Part shown: in pieces, positions 43,800-56,185 of the stretch
How positions within the stretch are numbered: position 1 is the stretch's first letter
Layout of the letters: every line of letters begins with the position of its first letter
Source of the DNA: Asterella californica
Lineage: Eukaryota; Streptophyta; Marchantiopsida; Marchantiales; Aytoniaceae
Direction of reading: 5' to 3'
Length of the DNA: 64,000 bases
Assembly (NCBI GenBank): GCA_036924285.1
Contig: JAYKYS010000001.1
Location: forward strand, 14,967,501 to 15,031,500
The notes under the pieces: generated by a model
Told to the model about the DNA's origin: nothing
Database searches by the model: none
Seen by the model: only the letters and a program-made list of their open reading frames with translations
Translations under genes and position numbers: made by a program

Positions 43800-45815
43800 T
43801 ATCGTGTCGGATATTTTGTGCGTGAAGGATGTCCAGGAAAACGTGAGGTTCCTGGCTGTGGAGATGCTGTGTGCCAAACAGAGACAAGACAGAGAAGAAC
43901 AACCACGAAAAAGAATGCTGCGATATATACCACTCTGAAAGTATGTACACTATCGATTCTTTCTCCAAACAGCACAAAACTGAGGAACAGACCAGAGCGG
44001 TCTGTAACCTACTTTAGAAGCCCTAAAACAAACCCCTGAAACGCAACTCTAGTCTGAATTCGCCAAAGCGTAGCTCAAAGCAAGAGGAACTTCTCTTTGC
44101 TAACAACCAGAGCCACAACAGTATCATGCGATCCAAACCCAAGTCCAAACCACATCCATACACTAGCTCTTGGCTAAAGCTAGCTACCACAAGCCATACA
44201 CAACCAACTAAGTCCTTAACGAACTCAAAAGGACGAAACCGAAAGGAATCGAAAAAGACCTATCTGGGAACTTTCTCCTTTCGCCAAACGATCTTCAAAT
44301 GTTGATAGGGTCTCCTTCCCTGACTCCGTTGGCCCAAGAAACCTTCAGATCCGACTCCCGATAGTCGAGATATCGTCAATTTTTGGTCGCAGGTGACCGA
44401 ACCTTCAAAAACTCCTCCCTGCGGCTTAAAACCGCTCACACCGCACAAACGGATCGTCTAAACTGATATCCGTCTTCGCTGGTAGGTAGATCTGGCTACC
44501 CTGAACCCAACAAGACTCCAAACAAGCCGTTTGGAGTTCCCCTTGCAAAACTACTCGAGAAATTTGGTCGCAGGCTACAAAAAACTGACGTAAATCGACT
44601 CCCTGCGGCTCAAATTTGCTCACCACACCCAAACCAACAATCCAATTCACTTACAGTCTTCTCCTATGCGTACATGAGGACTCCCTGATCGCGTAGGCAC
44701 CAAGAACGAAGAGCTTGGCTCACCGATCGCGAAGAACAATCCAATCTCAGGTCACAGGCGATGAAAACCTGACGCAAGCGCTTCCCTGCGAGCCAATTTC
44801 TCTCACAACTCTCAAACCGCCCGATAAAACTTTGTATCGTCTTCAATTTCCTGAAGAACTCGTTGTTCTGATCCCGATGGATCCAAGGACAGCAAGTTTG
44901 GACTCCGGAATGGCCGGAACGGTCCAACTCTCCTTCACAGGTAACTGAAAACTCCAATTCTGCTCCCTGCGTCTCAATTTCTCCCAGAACACAACCCCCG
45001 ATCCGTCTCTTCAAGAACCGTCTTAACCTGTGCGTAGCCTGCACAGATCTGAACCCGATGACACCTTGCGCGCGTGTATTGGACTTCCCAATTCTCCAAA
45101 ACATCCACCGACAGGTCGCAGGAACAAGCAAGCCCCTTAAACAACCCCCTTGCAACAGTCTGTACGTACGAAGTTCAACCCTCAATAATAAGAAGCAGAC
45201 CCCTTGCGTCTTTGATATAACGCTTGAAGCCCTAAATACCCAGTCAGCAAGTAACTAGGGGCCTAGCTTGATTTTGCCTTTTTTTGAATCGCATAACTTC
45301 TTCTCTGGATGTCCAAACGAAATAAACAAGATGCCCATGGAAAGCTGACAATGAGCTCTATCCATCTATGCGATAAAAGTAAAGATCCGAAGTTGCGCCA
45401 AAAGCTCGTAAGCTGGGGCCTAGCTTGTTTTCTCCATCTTTCGAGTCCTATAACTTCTTCACTATGCGTCCAAACGAAGTAGACAAAGTGCCTATGAAAT
45501 GCTGACAAGGAGCTCTATCTACTGGTGCGATAAAAACGAAGATCCGAAGTGGTGCCAAAAACCCATAAGCTGGGGCCTAGCTTATTTTCTCCATCTTTCG
45601 AGTCCTGTAACTTTTCCACTAGGCGTCCAAACGCAGTAGATGAAGTGCCTATGGAAAGCTGACAAGGAGCTCTACCCATCTATGCGATGAAAATGGAGAT
45701 CTGAGATTGTGCCAAAATCCGTAAGCTGGGGCCTAGCTTGTCTTCTCATGAGTGTCTTTGGAGCGACAAGCATCGAAGTTTGAATTTCACGTAGGAGCCG
45801 GTCCACGACACGACA
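43800..45815 (-). repeat. RE3 3' LTR
   Basis: Plus-strand ends tatcgtgtcgg and cgacacgaca. It contains three tandem units of about 157 bp near its inner (U3) side. Minus-strand frames up to 173 codons occur (44664-45185) but are not kept intact in the partner LTR, so I do not call them genes. Confidence 0.92.
45255..45745. repeat. Three tandem 157-bp units in the RE3 LTR
   Basis: The landmark gcctagctt recurs at 45261, 45418, 45575 and 45731, giving periods of 157, 157 and 156 bp. Each unit holds aagctggggcctagctt, a partial palindrome, then a cttcgagtcc-like block and a gtccaaacg block. The same array is in the other LTR at about 53320-53805. In the sense strand it lies near the start of the LTR, where U3 promoter or enhancer repeats are common. 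Confidence 0.85.
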
Positions 45816-45853
45816 TCCACCCCCTCCAAACCTGTGCATCCTCTGGTATGCAC
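45816..45853 (-). promoter_or_regulatory. RE3 polypurine tract and upstream stem-loop
   Basis: Sense-strand GGTTTGGAGGGGGTGGA abuts the 3' LTR. The upstream stem is gtgcat/atgcac (45834-45853) with loop ACCAGAGG. Compared with RE1 and RE2, two base pairs differ on both sides so that pairing is kept. Confidence 0.88.
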
Positions 45854-45891
45854 CAGAGATACCAACCAAGGAGTGGACCGGCTTTATCGTC

Positions 45892-48800
45892 CTACTTCTC
45901 ATCATTACCAACCTCACCTTCAAGATCTTCTGCATAATCCTCATCCTCAAACTGAAACTCCGTCAAGATATCTGTTAGATCGAGCTCCTCATCTCTCTTT
46001 TTGAAAATCTTGACATGTTTACCTGCCACTGGTACCTTCAAGCTCGTTCCATCCAACTCTTGCAGAGCGTAAGTTGCGTTGTCATGAACCTTCTTCACCA
46101 CATACGGACCAAACCATCTTCTAGAAAACTTCCGGAGTGCACTATGCTGGTTGTCTAGACTATTGTCATAGACTAACACCCAATCACCTTCCTTGATTTC
46201 CCTAGGTCTCAAACGATGTCGCTGATCAAATCCGACCTTGTTCTTCAACCGTGCTTCTCGCAATCTATCCAAAGCAGTTTGGATATCCTCTGGTCTTCTC
46301 TCCAACTGCCTAATTCGAATAGCAAGAAGCTCTTCCCTAGTCAAATTGTCCTCCCAAGGTAACACACTCCATGTCAGAACGTGTTCTTCAATCGGCATGA
46401 TAGGTTTCTGACCTGTGATGAGTTCCACCGGCATGTAACCTGTCACCGAGCTGTGTGTCGTTCTATCTACCCATAACGCAAATGGTAAGAGTCGAGGTCA
46501 CTCGCGCACCCTTCCGTTACAGGCTTTTACCAAAGCCTTCACAATGGGTGGATGACCACGTTCACTCTTGGCATTCCCTTCGGGGTTGTAAGCAGTTGTC
46601 AGTGACAACCTCACCCCACACCTTGCAAAGAATTCACGAGCCTCATGTGCATCTAACTCTCCTCGATCTGCAGTGATCTTTCCCACACATCCATACCGAC
46701 AAACAACCTCTTCCAAGAGAAATCTACATACCCCTTCAGTTGTCTTCGTCCGAAGCGCCCTACCCTCGACTTGATTTGAAAGATCTTCTCTAGCAAGTAC
46801 CAAGTATCTCATCTGCCACAATCCAACCGGCATAATCACCAAGTCTACCACCCACTTGAAGTGAATCGTCAACGGATAAGTCGGATGTAATCCGTCACGA
46901 TGTCGGATATTCAAATACATCTGACATGTCAAACAAGACTCCACAAAAGATACAACATCCCTGTACATGTTTTTCCACCAATACCGCTCTTTCATCTTTG
47001 TAAAAGTGGCCCAAATCCCTCGATGTCCAGCCCAAAGACTCTCATGGAACGCCTTGAGCAACTTCTGCTGATCTTCCTTGTTGCAAATCACCCGTAGCGG
47101 TACCCCACCTTTCTGCTTCGGTCGCTTCCAAAGAAACCTATCCTGCAACATGAAGTTGTAGGCCTTCCTTCGAACTCTCCGAAACCTCTCATCCGTCCAA
47201 CCTGTCTGCTTAACCATCGTACTAAGGTACTTCTCGATATCAAGCAAATCACCATCATACAACCCTTCAACAAATAACTCATCTTCCCTTCCTGTCTGTG
47301 CAATCGAATAGAACTCTGTACCCACGTCGTCAATGTCTTCTACCATCTCATCTTCCCCATCATATCGAGCCCGAGATAACATATCCGTCATCAGATTATC
47401 CTTCCCTGCGATATGTCTAAACTCCGGGTTCAACGACTTGATATATGCGATCCATCGTAACATCGCAATATCAAGAGTTGAACAATTCATGATCATCCCT
47501 AACAACGGCAAGCAATCAGTTTCAACCACCACTACTACTCCAATCAAATACTCTTTCTCAGTTTTCATAGGGGAAACAATACCCCACAGTTCTCTCTTCA
47601 CTTGCGGGTAAGCACGTTGTCGAGCACTTAACACCTTCGCTCCGAACCTAACCGCAAACCTGTCTCCATCCTCATCATCCTGTCCGACTGCCCATCCAAT
47701 TGCAACTGGACTTGTATCCACAGTAAGAACCACCGGCCTAGCACCCTTGTAATCAATCCTTCCCAGAACTGGAGGAGATGATAGTAAAGACTTCAACTTC
47801 CTTACCGCATCAGTATGCTCTTCCTCCCATCTGAACTTATGACCCTTACGCAATAATCCATACAACGGATCCGCCACATGCGCATAATGAGGAATCCAAA
47901 TGTGGTAGAATACACAAGCACCCAAAAATCTTCTTACTTCTGTCAGCAATTTGCAAACCTCCTTCATCCTTCCAATCGCATCCACCTTGTTCGGATCTGG
48001 CTTCCGACCAAACGATCCACACAAATGACCAACGATCAAAACCTCTCTAACTCCAAATGTAGACTTCGCACTTGACAGCGTAAGATGAACTTCCTCAAGT
48101 CGAGATAAGATCTTCTCACAGTCTACGATGTGATCAGTGACGTATCGCCGACACCCCCTCTGATCTAATGCTTCATCCTTCTCATCTTCCACACATCCTT
48201 TAATGGGGATGTCATCCAAGAACGGCATCGTCTTTTCAGGAATGAAGTCTCTTAGAACTCGATTCATCCCGTTCATCATGTGTGCTACCGAGTTGGTAGC
48301 TCCCTGCGGTAAAGTACACATCCTAACCAACCCCAAAGGTGTCCTCATTGTCGTGAAGCTTCTGCTCTCCTCCGCTAGTTGAAACTGATCATACCTTGAG
48401 TAAAGATCTCCCATCGAGTAAATCGCTCTTCCTGCAAACGCTTCTGCAAACTCGTCCACAGTCGGTCCCACCCCAGCATTTCTGATTGTTACTGCGTTCA
48501 CCGGCTGCATGTCTTGGATGAACCGCAGCGACCCATTCTTCTTTGGTACTGTAAACCATCTGCTTGAATATGGTGCAAACGACGGCTCCAAGATCTTCAT
48601 CCGCATCTTCTCCTTCAGCAACTCCACTAGTTTGGACAAGTGAGCCCGCGGTACTGGAATTGGTCTCAGGTTCCATGGCACATGCGGTACCGTGAAGATA
48701 ACCATCGGGGTAACAACGTACGGATCTACACACCCAATCTCATGTGGCTCAAAAGCAAATGCTTTCCCATGTCTTGAAAGCATCTCCTTGAAGCACATCC

Positions 48801-49380
48801 TCTCTTCTGGTAGAAGAGACTCATCAGATCCAATCTTCAGCTCTTCAAGGGTCTTCTCCGTGAACTTGTGTCCTATCATTACAGGATCTCTCAAACTCTT
48901 CTCCTTTGAAGCTCGATCCATCTGTTGGTTGGTGTCTTCCGGCAAAGGACCAGCAACTGGCTTTACCTTCCTATCCACTGTCTTGTACCTTGTCTCAACT
49001 CGAACCTCCAGTGCACGGAATGATTCGATCACCGAATAGACCTCCCTTGAATGAATCTGCACGACCTTATCCATATCCTCCCATCCAATAGACATGATCT
49101 CTCGCAAAGGATCCTCCAACCCATCCTCTTCATAAACACCAGAAATCCATTCATCCCCTTCTAGCTCACCCAACTCTTTCAACATCAACTCAACACCACG
49201 CAAATGTTTTTGTTCTTTTCTTCTCAACTCTTCTACCCTCCTGTAAATAGCAATCCCACAATCTGAAAACACAACAAACCCTGTACAAAAGGCACTATCT
49301 CCATCAAGCGAGAGTACCTTCTCTTGCGCACCACCACAATCCCGCTCTATAGTGGTACTCAACGAAAATCCTTGAACTCT
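45892..49380 (-). pseudogene. RE3 pol: RT, RNase H, integrase, one stop
   Basis: A 954-codon open stretch (49362-46498) covers the N-terminal region (LSTTIERD onward), RT with RWFTVPKKNGSLRFIQD, LPQGATNS and PFLDDIPIKGC, RNase H with TVDTSP, VKREL, ETDCLPLL and TDMLSR, and integrase with FHESLWAGH, CLTC, VVDLVIMP, TADRGELD and KSERGH. A TGA at 46498-46500 replaces the Trp of REWPRLL. After it 184 codons (46446-45892) give PRLLPFALWVDRT, GYMPVEL, the GPY domain (RRWFGPYVV) and an acidic tail. Apart from that stop, pol is complete. It starts in the -1 frame, overlapping the end of gag-protease by a few bases. Confidence 0.92.
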
Positions 49381-51776
49381 TCACTCACCCTTGGAAGCGG
49401 CTTCTCCCTCAAACGATCTCGGTTGCGCTCGTGGTTGGACGGTACAGTCAGGAACTGTACCGCTCTCTTCCAATCTTGACTTCGGATCCTAGCATACGCA
49501 GATCCGTCGTCTAGTACCTTTGTCTCCATCCGGGTTGCTATGATGAAAAGTTGGCCCAGAATGAGTGGGTATGATGTTGCTTCCTGAACAAAGAAGTTTT
49601 GCTCGATAGCAACATCACCTACGCGCACTATGATGTCTGGACAAGCTCCATACAAGTCTCCTCTCGTGTTGTTGACTGCTCTTATGACCCATCCATGCTC
49701 TGTGTCGATCGGCCACTTCTTCCTCTTGTACAGCTCCTTCGACATGATGTTGATTTCTGATCCATGATCGATCAGAGCAACCACCGGCTCATCCAAGTCC
49801 TCGATCCTCACCAACGTCTCCGTCGTAGCTCGAGCCCAGTGACTGTGGCTGTAATGACTTGAGCTCCGCTTCCCATCCTCCTCTTCATCCTCGAAATGCA
49901 CCTTGCGCCTTCGATCTCTTTCTTCCTCTGGAGAATAGACACTGCACCTTGCAAGCTCTCTCTCCTCATCCACTGACATCCTAGTATCCAAAGCATGTGA
50001 TAAACCAGTCTCACCCGTAATTTGTCGTTTCCGTTTGATGACATCGATGATGACATCATGAAACTCACGCTTGGCGATGCCTAACACTTCTCTCAAAGTA
50101 AACTCCACCTTCGCATTCAGAATGCGATCTTCCAAGACTCCCTTCAAGTCTGTTGACGTCTCGATATCCGACTGTAGCTTGTACGCAGCCGGCTTACCCT
50201 TCTCCTTCTGAGATTTCTCCTTCGATGAAGAAGGAGCATCGTCCATCGGTAGGTCTTGAGCTCCTGCATCCCGAAGCTCTTGGCGAACCTTCTCCCCTCG
50301 AGTCTGTCTCTTGGAAGAAGTTCCTTCCCCTGCATCCTCTGAATCTCGCCTTCTCTTCTCTTCCAACAACGCTTCCTGTTGGTTCTTGGCGATGTAAGCA
50401 TGCACCGATAGAGCTTCTATCGGATCCTCCCATCCAGTATCCCTTCTGATCGTAGCAGCTGTCCTCTGCAACGTCTCACGTGCCATCTTCCCTTTCTGTT
50501 TCATGGAGATGGCAGATGACCACAACTCACTTGGCTCAACTTGCTTGTTGAAACTCCTCTCAGCTTGATCCTCAACCCTTGTGCCATAAGTTCCAGCTTC
50601 CACGATTGCGACTGCTTGCGCTGATAGGTGGTCCTCAACCAACTTCTTCATCCCTCCTCTACCAAAGTTGGTCTGAAGAAGCGCACCAGTATCCCTCAAC
50701 GCTACCTTCCCATCCTTCTAGAAGATCACTCCTTGCTGCAGAATATCTGTGAACTCCTTGCAATCTCTGCGCGGATGATCAGTACCATCGCACCAGATAC
50801 ACCGCTGGATCCAGCCTTGCTTCTCAACCGGTCTTACTCCGCTTGTAGATCCCTTCTCTTCCAATTTGGTGAGCTTGATCTGCAGATCTCGCATTCCACG
50901 CAATATCTCCTCAAGGTTTGAGTCATCCTTCTTCGGAGATACCATGGGTGCCTGAACAACTGGAACAACAGGAACAGCTGGAGCAACTGGTACTACTTGT
51001 CTAGCAACGGGAACTGGTCGGACTACAGGAACAGGTGTTACAGCTGTAGGTGTTGGTGCCAGTCTCCTAACAAGAACTTTCTCTCGTCTCCGCTCCCTCT
51101 TGGTAAGCAGACCAACAGCTTCTTCAACCTTCTTCCAGCTGCTGGTCAATCCATCGTCCTCCTCCCGGTCTTCCAGAAGTACCTCTAGCTTCTCCTGCAA
51201 CTTCTCATCTGCAGCCCGAAGAAATAGCTCTGTCTTGTTGGACTGCAACGTCAACTTCTCCATCCTGGTCAGCCGTGAAAACTGCTTCTCAAACTCTCTG
51301 AGCAACTCAGTAGCTTGTAAACCCTTCCTTGGTTGCTCAACCCACTCCAAGAATGACTTCTTGGTGACTCGATCAGAGTCCTCCAAGAAGTACTCATCCA
51401 TCAAGGCACGAGCAAAAGTCTCCCAATCCTTGTTAAAATGCTTCGTTAGCATTTTAACATGATCCCTAATCTCTGGAGCTGCTGCCAGTTCAAACGTCTC
51501 AATCATCTCATCTTCTGAGACCCGGTTCAGCTCCATCTCCTTCACATAATGTCTCAGATACCTTGAGACATCTCTTCCATCAAACTGGTCAATCCTGCTG
51601 ACCACCGCTTGTAGCGCCTTTGTTGCCAAAGCTTCCTTCCGCTGATCAGACTGTTGCTGTCGTAAAAACATAGTGAAAGCTTGGAACATCGATGCAGTCG
51701 CCGGATCCAACTGCACCTTCGGTAACCCACTTGAACCACTAGCTCCATCTCCATCACCTTTCCCATCCCCACTCAT
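49359..51776 (-). pseudogene. RE3 gag-protease, one stop
   Basis: Starts at the ATG of MSGDGKGDGD (51776). The gag region is followed by a Pro/Val-rich low-complexity stretch (about 51060-50950) and the zinc knuckle RCIWCDGTDHPRRDC (about 50800). A TAG at 50718 follows QQGVIF; RE1 has Phe at this place. The frame continues to the protease with VALIDHGSEINIMSK (about 49770) and ILGQLFI, ending FKDFR and TGA at 49359. It is otherwise full length and close to the RE1 polyprotein, with D-H-G-S at the active site. Confidence 0.9.
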
Positions 51777-51832
51777 GACTGCCAATCTCTTCTTCAAAGT
51801 TCACACACAGAAGAAATCTCCACCCCAGACCT

Positions 51833-51849
51833 TCACGTCGAGTTCACCA
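51833..51849 (-). promoter_or_regulatory. RE3 candidate primer binding site
   Basis: Sense TGGTGAACTCGACGTGA, 3 nt from the 5' LTR. It is identical to the RE1 site while the LTRs differ, so a shared tRNA primer is likely; I cannot name the tRNA. Confidence 0.7.
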
Positions 51850-51852
51850 CCG

Positions 51853-53873
51853 TATCGTGTCGGATATTTTGTGCGTGAAGGATGTCCAGGAAAACGCGAG
51901 GTTCCTGGCTGTGGAGATGCTGTGTGCCAAACAGAGACAAGACAGAGAAGAACAACCACGAAAAAGAATGCTGCGATATATACCACTCTGAAAGTATGTA
52001 CACTATCGATTCTTTCTCCAAACAGCACAAAACTGAGGAACAGACCAGAGCGGTCTGTAACCTACTTTAGAAGCCCTAAAACAAACCCCTGAAACGCAAC
52101 CCTAGTCTGAATTCGCCAAAGCGTAGCTCAAAGCAAGAGGAACTTCTCTTTGCTAACAACCAGAGCCACAACAGTATCATGCGATCCAAACCCAAGTCCA
52201 AACCACATCCACACACTAGCTCTTGGCTAAAGCTAGCTACCACAAGCCATACACAACCAACTAAGTCCTTAACGAACTCAAAAGGACGAAACCTGTAGCG
52301 AAGGAACCGAAAAAGACTTATCTGGGAACTTTCTCCTTTCGCCAAACGATCTTCAAATGTTGATAGGGTCTCTTTCCCTGACTCCGTTGGCCCAAGAAAC
52401 CTTTAGATTCGACTCCCGATAGTCGAGATATCGCCAATTTTCGGTCGCAGGTGACCGAACCTTCAAAAACTCCTCCCTGCGGCTTAAAACCGCTCACACC
52501 GCACAAACGGATCGTCTAAACTGATATCCGTCTTCGCTGGTAGGTAGATCTGGCTACCCTGAACCCAACAAGACTCCAAACAAGCTGTTTGGAGTTCTCC
52601 TTGCAAAACTACTCGAGAAATTTGATCGCAGGCTACAAAAAACTGACGTAAATCGACTCCCTGCGGCTCAAATTTGCTCACCACACCCAAACCAACAATC
52701 CAATTCACTTACAGTCTTCTCCTATGCGTACATGAGGACTCCCTGATCGCGTAGGCACCAAGAACGAAGAGCTTGGCTCACCGATCGCGAAGAACAATCC
52801 AATCTCAGGTCGCAGGCGATGAAAACCTGACGCAAGCGCTTCCCTGCGAGTCAATTTCTCTCACAACTCTCAAACCGCCCGATAAAACTTTGTATGGTCT
52901 TCAATTTCCTGAAGAACTCGTTGTTCTGATCCCGATGGATCCAAGGACAGCAAGTTTGGACTCCGGAACGGCCCGAACGGTCCAACTCTCCTTCACAGGT
53001 AACTGAAAACTCCAATTTTGCTCCCTGCGTCTCAATTTCTCCCAGAACACAACCTCCGATCCGTCTCTTCAAGAACCGTCTTAACCTGTGCGTAGCCTGC
53101 ACAGATCTGAACCCGATGACACCTTGCGCGCGTGTATTGGACTTCCCAATTCTTCAAAACATCCACCGACAGGTCGCAGGAACAAGCAAGCCTCTTAAAC
53201 AGCCCCCTTGCAACAGTTTGTACGTACGAAGTTCAACCCTCAATAATAAGAAGCAGGCCCCTTGCGTCTTTGATATAACGCCTGAAGCCCTAAATACCCA
53301 GTCAGCAAGTAACTAGGGGCCTAGCTTGATTTTGCCTTTTTTCGAATCGCATAACTTCTTCTCTGGATGTCCAAACGAAATAAACAAGATGCCCATGGAA
53401 AGCTGACAACGAGCTCTATCCATCTATGCGATAAAAGTAAAGATCCGAAGTTGCGCCAAAAGCTCGTAAGCTGGGGCCTAGCTTGTTTTCTCCATCTTTC
53501 GAGTCCTATAACTTCTTCACTATGCGTCCAAACGAAGTAGACAAAGTGCCTATGAAATGCTGACAAGGAGCTCTATCCACTGGTGCGATAAAAACGAAGA
53601 TCCGAAGTGGTGCCAAAAACCCATAAGCTGGGGCCTAGCTTATTTTCTCCATCTTTCGAGTCCTGTAACTTTTCCACTAGGCGTCCAAACGCAGTAGATG
53701 AAGTGCATATGGAAAGCTGACAAGGAGCTCTACCCATCTATGCGATGAAAATGGAGATCTGAGATTGTGCCAAAATCCGTAAGCTGGGGCCTAGCTTGTC
53801 TTCTCATGAGTGTCTTTGGAGCGACAAGCATCAAAGTTTGAATTTCACGTAGGAGCCGGTCCACGACACGACA
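51853..53873 (-). repeat. RE3 5' LTR
   Basis: 2021 bp, differing from 43800-45815 by scattered substitutions and a few short indels. The 157-bp tandem units are present here as well. Confidence 0.92.
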
Positions 53874-56117
53874 ACGTACAGTAAGAAACTGTACCTCCCT
53901 CGTACCATCTTGACTTCTAATACGAGCATAATGAGACCCATCGTCCATTACTTCCGTCTCCATCCTAGACGCAGTAATATATGGTTGATCAAGGATCATA
54001 GGATAAGCAGCTACACTCTGAACAAAAAAGTTTTGTTCTATCTCTACATCTCCTATACGAGTTTTGACAGCTGGACAAGCACCAAAAAGTTCACCTCTTT
54101 GGTTGTTAGCAGCACGAAGAACCCATCCATGTCCTGTGTCGATTGGCCACTTCCCTTTTTTGTAAACGTTTTTGGACATGATATTAATCTCCGAACCGTG
54201 ATCCACCAACGTCACTATAGCTTCTGACAAGTTACTTAGTCGGACCCTTGTCTCTGTAGTTGCACGAGCCCAATATGTTCGAGAATAGTGACTCTCATGC
54301 TGCTTCTCGTCGCCATGTTCTGCAGCACAGTCTGAAACTCTTGCCTCTCTTCCATTCGACGCTTGTAGTACATGCTTTTGGACAAATACGCGACCTAACT
54401 CTTCATCTTCTTCCCCAGTGATGTCAATATCCAATGCTTTCACCATCACTGTATCTGCAGTCATCTGTCTCTTTCTCTTGATCACATCTATGATCAACTC
54501 ATGAAAGTCACGTTTTGCTATCCCTAAGACCTCTCGCAAGGAAAATTCTATCTTTGCATCCAAAATTCTCTCTTCAAGAATCTCCTTCCAGTTGGTGCTG
54601 GTCTCGATATCAGACTGTAGTCTGTAGGTCGGTGCTTTACCTTTGCCCTTTGAAGAAGCTCCTTTGCCTTTCTCTCTCATCTCCGTGTCATAAATAGGAA
54701 CATCAACCATAGGTTCAGATGTAGATGCCCCTTGAGACGTCGAAGGGATATCAGAAGGTGATGCCTCTTGTTGCCCTCTCCTCTTCGTGGCTCTGGCTCT
54801 CCTTGTAGCCTCCTCCGGATCAGCAACATCATCATCACGTCTCCTTTTCTCTTCCACAATCGCATCTTGCCAGCTTACATGCTTCTCTTGTACCAAGTAA
54901 GCCTTGACACACCCTGCCTCTACAGGATCATCCCATCCAGTAATGCAGCGAATTGCCTCCGCACCTCGTAACATTACCTCTCGTGGAACTTCAACTACAT
55001 CGCTCTTAACAGCTGCTACAACCGGTACATCTACTTCAATCGCAAATGTTTCTGGCTCTATTGTGCGTATCGCCGTAGCTATACCAACCTGACATCTCAC
55101 CAAACTCTTCATTCCTCCCTTACCAAAGTTGGTATTCAACGGCGCACCAGTTTGGACGAGATGAATCTTTCCATTTCTAAAATTCACGACTCCGGTTCTG
55201 AGAGCTTCGGAAAACTCTTCACAATCTCGTCGTTGGTGTTCAGTACTGTCACACCAGATACATCTTCTAACAAAATTTCTACTAGTTGAAGATGCATTGG
55301 TATCACCAGGACTTCGACTATGCTTTAGCTCTGTCATCTCTATCCTTAACTCTCTCAGACCCTTAACCAACTCATCGATTGCAGAATCTTCAATCTTGCT
55401 ATTGACAGGCTTGGGCAATGGAGCTAAAGAGACATCAGACCTCAAGGTTGCAGCTCTACCTCTTCCACGTTTCTGCTTCGTGAGAATAGTAACAGCTTCC
55501 TCTACCTTTCTCCAGTCTGTGCTCACTCCTCCTTCTTCCCCCTTGTCTGCTAGCATCAAGAAAAGCTTGTCCTCTAGATTTTCATCAGCAGCTTCTAGAA
55601 AAAGTTCTGTCTTCCTTAAGTCAAGCGTCGTCCTCTCAGATGGAGACAATTGACAGAACCGTTTCTCAAACTCACGTAGCAACTCATTTGGTGTCATCTC
55701 ATTCCCCGGACGCTGCTCTATCCACTCCAAGAACGTTCTCTTGGTTACTCTATCCGCATCATCATCAAAAAATTCACTCTTCAACCTCTGCTCATACTCC
55801 TCCCAAGAACTTGTACGTGCATCCTTCAGCTTTGTCACTTGACTATGGATCTCAAGTATCACAGCCAACTCGAAACTAGAAATCATCTCTGTCTCAGGCA
55901 CACGATTTACCTCCATCTCACAAATATACTCCCGAACATACTTCGTGATGTTCCTTCCATCGAACCTCCCCAACTTCTTCACCACCGCTTGTAGAGCTCT
56001 CGTAGACTTCTGCTCCCCAACATCGCCTCCTTGTTGTTGTCTCAACAACATCGTCAATGCTCGAAGCAGATCGTCCGCTCCTCCTCCACTCGTCCCCATT
56101 GCTTCGAGAAGATTCAT
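53874..56117 (-). pseudogene. RE2 gag-protease, main part, cut by RE3
   Basis: Likely start is the ATG at 56117 (MNLLEAMGTSGGGADD). The gag region is helical and charged. The zinc knuckle RCIWCDSTEHQRRDC lies at about 55250, a Ser/Lys-rich linker at 54900-54640 and the protease at 54240-53890 (VTLVDHGSEINIMSK, then ILDQPYI where RE1 has ILGQPYI). The open frame runs on past the join into the RE3 LTR to 53730, which is an artefact of insertion; the true tail is at 43721-43799. No internal stop is seen before the insertion, so RE3 arrived while this gene was still open. Confidence 0.9.
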
Positions 56118-56163
56118 ACTTGACGCTCCTCGGCAACAACTCACTCAACCACCTCAAAGCGTG

Positions 56164-56181
56164 CTCTCAATGGAAGCACCA
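56164..56181 (-). promoter_or_regulatory. RE2 candidate primer binding site
   Basis: Sense TGGTGCTTCCATTGAGAG, 4 nt from the 5' LTR. It differs from the RE1/RE3 site and from the initiator-Met type site of RE6. So within one protein family at least two primer sites are used. Confidence 0.65.
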
Positions 56182-56185
56182 AATA

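Larger units (their letters stand above)
43800..53873 (-). mobile_element. RE3: Ty3/gypsy element nested in RE2
   Basis: A 10.07-kb element with LTRs of 2016 bp (43800-45815) and 2021 bp (51853-53873). The acgt duplication is at 43796-43799 and 53874-53877. Coding is on the minus strand with the family order. Only three in-frame stops interrupt gag, protease, RT, RNase H and integrase. With the boundary fixed by the duplication, the LTR starts TATCGTGTCG on the plus strand, so the sense LTR is TG...TA rather than TG...CA. Confidence 0.93.

Noticed and set aside
44664..45185. 173-codon minus-strand open frame in the RE3 3' LTR
   Set aside because: It is not kept whole in the partner LTR (only a shorter 83-codon part is open there), has no domain, and no relative in the other elements.
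53730..53873. C-terminal extension of the RE2 gag-protease into the RE3 LTR as a real fusion protein
   Set aside because: The reading frame merely runs on into the inserted LTR; the true C-terminus lies beyond RE3 at 43721-43799.
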